Below, in pieces: positions 1 through 6,466 of a stretch of DNA of 16,264 nucleotides. Position numbers and translations under genes: made by a program. The stretch is from Dentipellis sp. KUC8613. Lineage: Eukaryota > Basidiomycota > Agaricomycetes > Russulales > Hericiaceae. Under the pieces are notes generated by a model. It was given only the letters and a program-made list of their open reading frames with translations, was not told the origin of the DNA and ran no database searches. Location: NCBI GenBank assembly GCA_002286715.1, contig NSJX01000163.1:6740-23003 (forward strand), read 5' to 3'. Every line of letters begins with the position of its first letter. Positions within the stretch are counted from its first letter, which is position 1.

Positions 1-745
1 CCCTCGCCGCCGTCTCGCAACGACGCCTCGCCCCCTCACCCCGCCACCACGTGCCGCCGCCACCCTCCCTGGGCCGCCATCGCGCTCCCTTCGTGACGCC
101 ATCACCCGCCGTCGCGCGCCCTCTCGCGCCCTAGCGACACCGCCCTGCGTCCTAGCGACGCCGCCCTGCGCCCTGGCGACGCCGCCTTGCACCTCTGCGA
201 AGCCGCTCCCCGCCCTGCCGGCATCTTCGCGCGCGCCCTTAAGCCGTCGTTACACGCCCTCGCGCCACTGTCACACGCCGTCACGCACCCCAGCGGCGTC
301 GTTTCGTCGCTAGCGCGCCATCCGCGCCCGCTTTGCGCTGCCACCACACACGCGCATGCCACCATCTTGCGCCCCAACAGCGCCGTCTCGCGCCCCTGCG
401 AGCACGAGTGCATCCCTTCACCCGCCATCGTGTCTCCCCTCGCGCGCGCCGTTGCGTGCCCTCTTGCTGTTCCTCGCCCGCCCTCTCCGCCATCAACCGC
501 CCTTGCTTGCGCCCTCGCTTGTGCCCTCGCTGGCCCGCCCTTTGGCGCACCATTGCACGCCCTCTGTCATGCTGTTGCACACCCTCTCGCTTGCTGTTCC
601 CCACCCTATCTGCCATCGCGTGCCCTCGCGCGCGCGCGCGCTCTCGTCCCCCTCACTTGCTATTGCGCACCCTCTCATGCACTGTCACATGTCTCCTCGC
701 TCGCCGTTCGTGCACCCTCGTCCGCCACCATCTGCCGTCGTGATG
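1..745 (+). repeat. GC-rich degenerate minisatellite block (copy C)
   Basis: A C-rich, CpG-dense stretch built from variants of a 21-bp unit. The best register is 128-232, five consecutive 21-bp units (128, 149, 170, 191, 212), most starting GCCCTAGCGACG or a close variant. Outside that part the array is badly degenerated, with phrases such as CGCCGTCTCGCGCCC recurring. The period is a multiple of three and stop codons are rare, so ORFs run through it in several frames. Their Ala/Pro/Arg/Ser/Cys-rich products have no recognisable domain and I do not call them genes. Confidence 0.75.
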
Positions 746-1446
746 CCACCACTTGCATACTATATGCAGTGTTTTACTATCATGGTGTGCCGTCCCATTT
801 CTCACTATGACCTCCTCATGCTCACGATATGTGTTCCTAGGTTCCTCATTTGTAGAAGATTATAATATTGTTGTCATCTTCAGTTCAAGCAGTGGACCAC
901 TACAGCAGAGTAAATATCATGTATACTATTGGTCTCTCAGAACCAATTACTTGATTCTCTTGTTTATGTCTTTGTTGACAAAAATGTCTTCATTACTTCA
1001 GTTAGGTATGATGTATGGTAGCTGGGGTTGCTAAAACTTATAAATAGAGCACATTGTCTGCAGAATGTAGGGAGGACTTACAGCAACCATAGCAACACAT
1101 TGTCTCTGATAACAGCCATCTGTCTCAATCTATATCTGGACTGGCAGCCTTATCCACTACTTGATAAATGCTTGTGCATTGAGTTATTCTCAATGCCAAA
1201 TGACTAATGCAACAAATATGCATATTCACACATACCACTGCAAAACATACAAGTTTAGCTACATAACAGTTCAGTGATACTACAAACATTATGTACAGCA
1301 CTGAACCAAATTTGATAGATTCACAAAGGAGTAGACTCAATTAAAGCATGTCAAATCAAATGAGGTGAAATCTAATTTTATCATGATAAAGAATAGAACC
1401 ATGTGTTCAAGTTTATATGAATTTGATCTTGGTCAGTGACAAAACA
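746..1446. other. AT-rich interior of copy C, no gene seen
   Basis: About 700 bp of AT-rich sequence between the minisatellite and the 3' terminus. No coding sequence, RNA gene or terminal repeat is recognisable. Short ORFs here (for example 753-1034) have no domain, codon bias or partner that would support them. Confidence 0.6.
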
Positions 1447-1490
1447 AGATGAATCAGACCCTGCCGCTTGCCGGCCCACTCCTCACTAGT
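1447..1490 (+). repeat. Helentron-like 3' terminus of copy C
   Basis: The order is AGATGAATCAG (1447-1457); a hairpin with stem GCCG (1463-1466), loop CTTGC and stem CGGC (1472-1475); ten intervening bases; then CTAG (1486-1489) and a flanking T (1490). The same arrangement, with the same 10-nt spacing, recurs at 16221-16264. AGATGAATCAG is the reverse complement of the CTGATTCATCT found at the 5' ends of copies A and B. A hairpin about 10 nt before a CTRR end is the known hallmark of Helitron 3' ends. A subterminal inverted match to the 5' end is the hallmark of the Helentron/Helitron2 branch. Confidence 0.7.
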
Positions 1491-2122
1491 TTGGTGTCAC
1501 GATTTTCTTGTTGTAGCAAAGCGAGTGGATGAGAGGCGTGTGGTGGTGGAATAGGAATGGGTATCATGTTTTCTTGGTGGTCGTCCTCTTCTGGCTCTTT
1601 GTCCCTCGAATCCTCGCTGCCATACTCCAATTCCCTGAATGCCTCCCATGCACCTCATGGGGGTGGCGTCATCTCATTCTGCTGCTCTATAGCGTCTGCG
1701 TCTCTCATCTCTGCATCCTGTTCTGCTTGCCTTTCCGCTGTGATCCGTGCATGTTCGACCCAGTCATTTGCTCGGGCTATTGGTCATGCAACCGGTTGCC
1801 ATTTGATTCCGTCCCTGAATGATCCGCTCCTCTCCAGTATCAAGAACACCGCTTGCTCTTCTAGTCGTGTTCGAGTCGTAAGGCTCCCTTGGTAGAACAA
1901 CCACCTGATTGCTGTATCCCTGTCCTCCTGCGATGGGTTGGGGTCGTCGATGATTCTGTGAATCGCAGTTATCGATGGGAGCGTCGGTGGGTTTGGCGTG
2001 GATGGGTATTGTAGGCTGGGGGCAGGGGATGGGTTGCGAGATGGGGCTGGGGTTCCGGTGTATGGTACGAGGGATCAGTTTGTCTGGTTGAGCGTAGCAG
2101 ACATGCGAGAAGTAGTAAACAT
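1490..2122 (-). pseudogene. Ty3/gypsy 5' ORF (gag-like) N-terminal remnant with three in-frame TGA codons
   Basis: From ATG at 2122 one frame can be followed for 211 codons to the copy C junction. It is broken only by TGA at codons 16 (2075-2077), 113 (1784-1786) and 156 (1655-1657). The N-terminus is Ser/Thr/Pro-rich. Next comes a segment that looks like a folded domain (IDDPNPSQEDRDTAIRWLFY, then LEEQAVFLILERSGSFRDGI), then an acidic, Gln/Glu-rich stretch (AERQAEQDAEMRDADAIEQQ). That composition suits a retroelement gag-type N-terminal ORF, and it lies next to a Ty3 pol remnant on the same strand, but the gag identity is inferred. A longer open frame overlaps it (1764-2225) and has low-complexity composition, so I prefer the interrupted frame. 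The rest of the ORF was separated by copy C. Confidence 0.5.
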
Positions 2123-2209
2123 GTTGTGCAAGTAGAGGTGATGAAGGTGAGTAGAATGTGAAGGGTGTTGAAGACGAGCATCCTGTCGACTGAGTGAGTT
2201 TCACCCCCT

Positions 2210-2217
2210 CTCTTATA
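2210..2217 (-). promoter_or_regulatory. TATA-like box before the gag-like ORF
   Basis: TATAAGAG on the minus strand lies about 90 bp upstream of the ATG at 2122 and only 5 bp after the pol-remnant stop codon. Placement is compatible with a promoter in a residual LTR U3/R segment, but LTR borders and a primer-binding site could not be identified here. Confidence 0.35.
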
Positions 2218-2221
2218 GTTG

Positions 2222-3013
2222 TCACCCTCGACGTCTATTCTTGGTTGTCGGTGGTGAAGTGGGGCTTATCGCCTCAGGGTGCGCCTCGTGGAATTTATCT
2301 ATGGCTTCTTGTGCCATATCGGCCAATAGTGTTGCTGGTTCCCATGTGTCTTCGGCTGAAGTGTAGCCCTTCCAGCGCACGAGGTACTGGATCCGTCCGC
2401 GATAACGTTGACTATCAAGAATCTCTTGGACTTCGTAGTAGTCTTCTCCTTTGATAAGGTCAGGAGGTGGCGGAGGTGCTGTGGGTCCATGGGCATGTGT
2501 TTGGCGATAAGGGGTCAGCAGGGATGCATGGAAAACTGGGTGAATTCTACATTGGACCAGGAGTTTCAGTTTGAATGTCACCAGACCCATTTCCTCTGTT
2601 ATCTCAAATGGTCCGAGCCGTTTGTCCGATAATTTAGCCGTCGGTCGCTGTATCCGAAGGTGTTTAGCTTCGAGCCAAACCTTGTTGCCTTTCTTGTATT
2701 GAGGCGCTATTGATTGTATGCGTCGACGCATAATGTCTGCTGCGAGTTTGTGTGCTGATATCATGTCTTCACGAACTTTGCCAAGTATTGTAAGGTGTTT
2801 CTCCACTGATGGAACTTTGGACTTGGGGCTGATGGGCAGGTGTGATCGCGGTGTAAATCCATACAACAATTCGAAGGGTGTTTTGCCTGTGGTCGAGTGT
2901 ATCCTAACGTTGTGCGAGAATTGTGCTGTGGGTAATAATGACGCCCAGTTGTCGTGATCGGAATATATGTCGACTTTGTATGTGCATCCTTCTAAGTAGT
3001 GCCGCCAGTCCAA
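2222..3013 (-). pseudogene. Ty3/gypsy chromovirus pol remnant: RNase H fragment fused to integrase C-terminus plus chromodomain
   Basis: The 263-residue frame starts inside an RNase H segment (residues 2-22: WRHYLEG, then SDHDN). It passes directly into the C-terminal side of the integrase core (NWASLLPTAQFSHN, STGKTPFELLYG, residues 22-53). It continues through the GPF/Y-type module (LGPFEI, 133-138), a variant of the VFHxSLL motif (IHPVFHASLL, 157-166), a proline run, and a chromodomain at about 189-246 (YEVQEILDSQ, YLVRWKGY, DTWEP). In an intact element several hundred residues separate the RNase H and integrase pieces, including the end of RNase H, the HHCC zinc domain and most of the DDE core. 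The catalytic acids are therefore missing and this copy cannot be functional. The chromodomain, known to read histone marks, assigns it to the chromovirus branch. The frame is otherwise open, so the deletion may be fairly recent. The first residues overlap the gag fragment junction. Confidence 0.85.
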
Positions 3014-3155
3014 ACATGTTGACTACTGTTGCATCATGGGCTGGGTCGGGAAGGCCCGCTCCGGACCCTAACACACCGAAGCGTTGCACATATGCTTCAA
3101 CATCTTCTTTGTCCTTCTGTCTGATGGCCTCGAGTTGTGCCATGGCACGATGCAT
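3008..3155 (-). pseudogene. Ty3/gypsy gag internal fragment
   Basis: About 49 codons of retrotransposon-gag-like protein (LEAIRQKDKEDVEAYVQRF, then TVVNMFGL), resembling the helical capsid region in which a Gln/Asp-rich helix is followed by a Val-x-x-Tyr/Phe-x-x-Arg-Phe motif. It sits immediately upstream of the pol remnant on the same strand but one frame away. It runs into the RNase H codons at about 3008-3015, so everything between mid-gag and late RNase H is deleted. Upstream (plus-strand right side) it is cut off at about 3156 by AT-rich DNA. It may belong to the same element as the gag-like start at 1490-2122, but the order is scrambled. Confidence 0.6.
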
Positions 3156-3194
3156 CTGAAAAAAATTAAATTTTTATAGCAAGGGGCCCGATTA

Positions 3195-3290
3195 TCTAGA
3201 CTATGGTGGCTATGGAATGAGATGGTCAGCTATGGAGGGTTCCATAGCAGCCATAGCAGCCATAGATAGCCATGTTATTCCATAGGCCCT
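3195..3290. repeat. CTATGG/CCATAG-rich imperfect inverted repeat
   Basis: The left arm CTATGGTGGCTATGGAAT (3201-3218) is mirrored by TTCCATAGCAGCCATAG (3240-3256), with further ATTCCATAG at 3277-3285. More CATAG motifs follow to about 3385. It could fold into a long imperfect hairpin and resembles a MITE-like repeat, but no terminal repeats or target duplication were seen. The remaining AT-rich flank, 3156-3490, holds no gene. Confidence 0.45.
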
Positions 3291-3489
3291 ATAGGTCCTA
3301 GCCAAGTGTTCATAGCATGCATAGTACTATATACTTGACAGTCTATACTATGGTGTCTATATGAACAACATAGTCATAGCCACAAGATTTTGTACACTAC
3401 TAACCACCATGGTCATTGAGGTACAGAACAGGCAAGAAGGCTTGTGATATTATCATATTAGATTTACAGGAGCATACAGGCACAAGACA

Positions 3490-4310
3490 GGCACAAAATC
3501 AGCATGACAGTATGAGACGGGCGCAACAGTGTGAGATGACAAACGGCGCAAGCGAGGTGCGCGAAGGTGAATGCGCATGACAGTGGCACAACGATGGGGC
3601 GAAGGCGGTGCGACAGCGCGCGACGGGCGTGAGGGCACGACGGGCACGGCGGCGCGAGACTGGCACAACGAACTGTGCGAAGGTGAATGGGCGCGGCGGT
3701 GGCACAACCAAGGGGCGAGACGGCAGTGCATAGGGGCGAGACGAGGGCGCGGGGGCGCTGGCCGAGACGCGTGACGGCGTGAAGGGCGCGAAGGCAAGCG
3801 AGAGGGGCGCGACGGCTTGACGTAGAGGCACGACGCACAGGCGCGAAGGCATGAGGCACCGACGAAGACGCGACGCAAACGGCGCGTCGGCAGGGAGCGA
3901 ACGGCGCCCCGGCAAGGCACATCGGCGCAACGCAGGGGCACGATGGCGCGATGCAGGGCCGCAACGCGGCAACGCGACACGGCAACGCAACGGCGCGACA
4001 CATGGGCGCAACGGCACGACACACGGGCACCATGGTGCGACACAGGGGGGCCTGACAGCGCCGCGCAGGGGCAACGGCGCGAGGCATGGGCACGAGGCGG
4101 CGACACAACACAGCGACGGCGCGACACACAGGCGCAAAGGCACGACGGCGCGACAACGGCACATGGGGCGGGAAGGTGTGTGGGGCGACACGGGCGCAAC
4201 AATGAGGCAACGGCAGGGCGAGGGCGCGAATGGGTACGGGGCACACGGCGGGCGAGACGGCAGGCGCGAGGGGCATTGCGGGTATGAGACGGCACAGAAA
4301 CCAGCATGAC
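3490..4310 (-). repeat. GC-rich minisatellite block in inverted orientation
   Basis: Same base style as the blocks in copies A, B and C but reverse-complemented (G-rich on the plus strand). The best register is 3987-4049, three consecutive 21-bp units: two with GGC-CGACACA cores starting 3987 and 4008, and a variant starting 4029. Their reverse complement matches much of the GCCC...CGCCGT unit used elsewhere. No Helentron-like terminus was found at either side, so it is either a truncated inverted copy or an array moved without its ends. ORFs of up to about 295 codons cross it in several minus-strand frames (3453-4386) with Arg/Ala/Cys/Pro-rich products; I treat them as chance ORFs. Confidence 0.6.
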
Positions 4311-5080
4311 GTATGTCGATGTGGCACTGGGTTCGCCGACGGAGCAGCATCGTCAGTCTTTGGGCAGGCCGCAACACGCTGAGCACACGACGTACCTGGT
4401 ACTGTTCTCCCTACTCCCCTGCGGTCTCCATGGCGATGGCGTCATGTGCATGTGTGCGTGCGTACGTTGTGCTGGTAGGTCTGCGGTATGCCTGCGTGTG
4501 TGGATGTGGAGCACGCTGGACAGAGGGAGCGAGGGAGCGAGGGAAGGGTCGAGGGAGCGAGAGAGCAAGACTACGAGTTGAAGTCATGTCTGCATTGGGG
4601 ACTCAGGCGTTGGGAATTGCCGGCCGCTGATACCTGCCATTCGAAAGATGGTAATTGTGAGTGCTGTAAATACGGTAAAATAGAGAATAAATTATATGTT
4701 GTACAAAACATATAAAAAGAGCCATTGACGAGATATGGAGGCATTTGGACTCAAGAATAGCTCAGAATGCCTTGATCTGAGCCTCGATTCCTGTCAAGTT
4801 TTCGGTCCGCCGTGTTTGGACGGCGCGACTTGCACTGTGAGTCCGGTGCCTGCACGTTTTCTATGCACAATGACCTGGCTACTCCATCTGGTCACACGAA
4901 AGTTTGCGGATACATAGTACTAGAGCCCTCCTATGTATTTTAATATTTCTGAAATTTTTAAATTAATATTGCGGCCTGTATATTCAGATGTATACGGCCT
5001 TGAGTAATTGCTGACGCGCGCTTTGGTCCGTGCGTGGGAAAGCCGGATGCCAGCGCATTAACACCTCACGCATCATTGTT
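4311..5080. other. Mixed-composition spacer, no gene recognised
   Basis: Unique-looking sequence with a short GA-rich tandem patch (about 4520-4565, GAGGGAGC-type) and an AT-rich stretch from about 4650. Around 4802-4832 two small complementary arms (CGCCGT / ACGGCG) could form a hairpin. Nothing supports a protein or RNA gene. GGGAATTGCCG at 4613 resembles motifs before the arrays in copies A (GGGAATTGCCGAAGGC) and B, which hints at decayed element sequence. Confidence 0.4.
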
Positions 5081-5540
5081 CTTCTTTCTTTCCCTCCTCC
5101 CACATCCCACTCTCCACCTTCCGCCTGCTCCCCTCTCTTCTCCTCTCCTCTCCTCACCTCTTCTCTCCTATAGCGGCACCGCTATACAGTAAGTTTCTCC
5201 CCTCCCATGTGGACTACTGACAAGCCTTTTAATAGTACTACGTAGCGTCTCTGGCGCCATCGTGCTTCCGCACCTGTCGCGCATTCCTTGCGCCCGCGCC
5301 TTCACGCGCTCCTCACACTCGCATGGCCCGCGCCTCCTTGCGCTCCTCACGCTTGAGCCTCCTCGTGCTCCTCCTGTCCCTGCCTCCTCACTCGCTCTTC
5401 GCCCTGTCGTGCACCGTTCTCGCGTCCATGCTCCCTCAACGCCCCTGTCTCCCATCGTCGCGCCATCGTCATGCGCGCGCATCCTCGTCGTGCCCCTCCT
5501 ACTCATCCGCGCTTGCACATTTGTATCAGTCCTTGTGCTT
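5081..5540 (+). repeat. Pyrimidine tract plus small GC-rich array, possible decayed Helentron-like internal segment
   Basis: A nearly pure CT tract (about 5081-5168) is followed by a perfect 8-bp-arm hairpin, a GTAAGT-type motif (5190), and a C-rich block (about 5255-5520) in plus orientation. Copy A has a similar order: GTAAGT at 9402, then a CT tract at 9409-9470, then the GC array. The resemblance is in organisation and base style, not in alignable sequence, so the relationship is only suggested. ORFs crossing it are Ser/Ala/Leu/Pro-rich with no domain. Confidence 0.35.
5169..5186. repeat. Short perfect hairpin
   Basis: TATAGCGG, a CA loop, then CCGCTATA: 8-bp perfect arms. The downstream sequence (ACAGTAAGTTT) does not have the T-run of a terminator. 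Function is unknown. Confidence 0.5.
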
Positions 5541-5926
5541 CACCGTTGTATCCTTGCTGTAGGTATGTACATTATCTAGCATCCTTTTCTCTTATGTTTG
5601 TCCCTTGCATCTTGGTGAGTTTATTTTCTTCTCTCCACTTCTTTCTTTAATTGAAGTGTTCTTAGGTTGCTTACTGTTTCTATTCTGATGGTCTGTTGTC
5701 TTTCTAGTTTGGTGAGCTTAATTAATATCAACATGAAGTCCACAGATTACTCTTTGCCTTGTGGAGATGTAGTTATTGGTCTATGCTTGGGCTTTATGTA
5801 GCTGTGGATTAGTTGCTTTGTGTTTTAGTATAGCATCTAATAAATGAGATTCCAATGTTTCCACTGTTTGGATATAAGGTTATAGGAGCATCTATCCTAG
5901 CTGCATGTGATGCATAGCTGCTGGGG
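5541..5926. other. AT-rich flank, no gene seen
   Basis: T-rich plus strand with intron-like words (GGTATGTAC near 5560, TTTCTAG near 5705) but no exon context. It ends at the left border of the LTR at 5927. No gene, RNA or repeat can be supported. Confidence 0.5.
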
Positions 5927-5993
5927 TGTAATGGGCGCAGTAGGGGGTATGGGTTGACCTCTTGCTCACACCGTGCACAATACACCAGACTCA

Positions 5994-6001
5994 GTTATAT
6001 A
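5994..6001 (-). promoter_or_regulatory. TATA box in the LTR
   Basis: TATATAAC on the minus strand, about 70 bp before the LTR's 3' border, in a CTCTATATAACTGAG context. Position within the LTR suits the U3 promoter. A second TATA-like ACTATATAGT is at 6071-6080. Confidence 0.5.
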
Positions 6002-6082
6002 GAGCTCCGAAGTATGTAGTGCGAGGGTACAGGCAAGAAAAGGTCGAGCGTGCCAGAGGCGCGCTCGCCGACTATATAGTAC

Positions 6083-6109
6083 CCGGCCATCAGATAATCT
6101 GATGGCCGG
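6083..6109. repeat. 27-bp near-perfect palindrome inside the LTR
   Basis: Arms CCGGCCATCAGAT (6083-6095) and ATCTGATGGCCGG (6097-6109) are perfectly complementary around a single A. It lies in the U3 part of the LTR between the element border and the TATA boxes, so it could bind a dimeric regulator or form a cruciform or RNA hairpin. Role unknown. Confidence 0.75.
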
Positions 6110-6219
6110 TAATTAGCGTACGGAGTCCGTTAAGTCCTTGTCCAGTCCGTGTACAGTATCCGGTCCGTGTACCGTACCGTAACGTAAGCAAGAACGCGTT
6201 AGCAGGCGTGGACGTTACA

Positions 6220-6231
6220 CTTGCCCCTTCC
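6220..6231 (-). promoter_or_regulatory. Polypurine tract before the 3' LTR
   Basis: GGAAGGGGCAAG on the minus strand directly abuts the TGTAACG start of the LTR. This is the position where plus-strand DNA synthesis is primed in LTR retrotransposons. The 235 bp from here to the ORF stop (6232-6466) show no further gene and act as the trailer. Confidence 0.6.
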
Positions 6232-6466
6232 AGAGGAGGCTCACAGCCGGATCGATACCAGTAATATAGTAGCGTGCGAGTAAAGTAATGGTAATGAGAA
6301 ATTAAGGAAATAATGGTGGGTGCGCGTTGAGGCGCACCCAGCGATGGTTGCGTGAGTTGGAGCGGGTAGCTCAACTCGAGTGATAGGGACATACGCTTTC
6401 GCAAATGCCTGGCCATGGACTCTTGATGAGTCGTTAGGCGTGATGATGATGGAATCCCATCGCGCA

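Larger units (their letters stand above)
1..1489 (+). mobile_element. Helentron-like non-autonomous element, copy C (3' part)
   Basis: Only the 3' part is in the window; the 5' end lies to the left. It consists of a GC-rich degenerate minisatellite (to about 745), an AT-rich stretch, and a 3' terminus nearly identical to that of the full-length copy at 12044-16263. The last four bases are CTAG (1486-1489), followed by T. It interrupts a minus-strand gag-like reading frame, which gives a clear right boundary. No Rep or helicase coding sequence is visible. The AT-rich interior is not recognisably similar to that of the other copies; what is shared is the 3' terminus and the 21-bp minisatellite. 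Assignment to Helitron-type elements rests on terminal structure (inference). Confidence 0.6.
5927..6219 (-). repeat. Long terminal repeat (3' LTR of a minus-strand element)
   Basis: On the minus strand the segment begins TGTAACG and ends CCATTACA, the canonical TG...CA ends extended to a 5-bp TGTAA/TTACA inverted match, over 293 bp. It is preceded on that strand by a purine-rich tract (6220-6231) as expected of a 3' LTR, and contains a TATA box. The flanking pentamers differ (TGGGG at 5922-5926, CTTGC at 6220-6224), which argues against a simple solo LTR and fits the downstream LTR of the ORF-bearing element at 6467-8770. The partner 5' LTR would lie beyond copy A, outside the window. Confidence 0.7.

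Noticed and set aside
753..1034. 93-codon plus-strand ORF in the AT-rich part of copy C
   Set aside because: No domain, no codon bias and no conserved counterpart in the tails of the other copies.
1764..2225. 153-codon minus-strand ORF
   Set aside because: It overlaps the gag-like frame starting at 2122, whose amino-acid composition is more protein-like despite three TGA codons.
3453..4386. Three overlapping minus-strand ORFs of 284-295 codons
   Set aside because: All three minus frames are open over the same inverted minisatellite, which is a composition effect.
3157..5926. A further complete Helentron-like element around the inverted GC array
   Set aside because: Neither the CTGATTCATCT palindrome nor the hairpin-CTAG end could be found in this interval on either strand.
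5922..6224. Solo LTR with target-site duplication
   Set aside because: Flanking pentamers TGGGG and CTTGC do not match; a polypurine tract and an ORF precede it, so a 3' LTR fits better.
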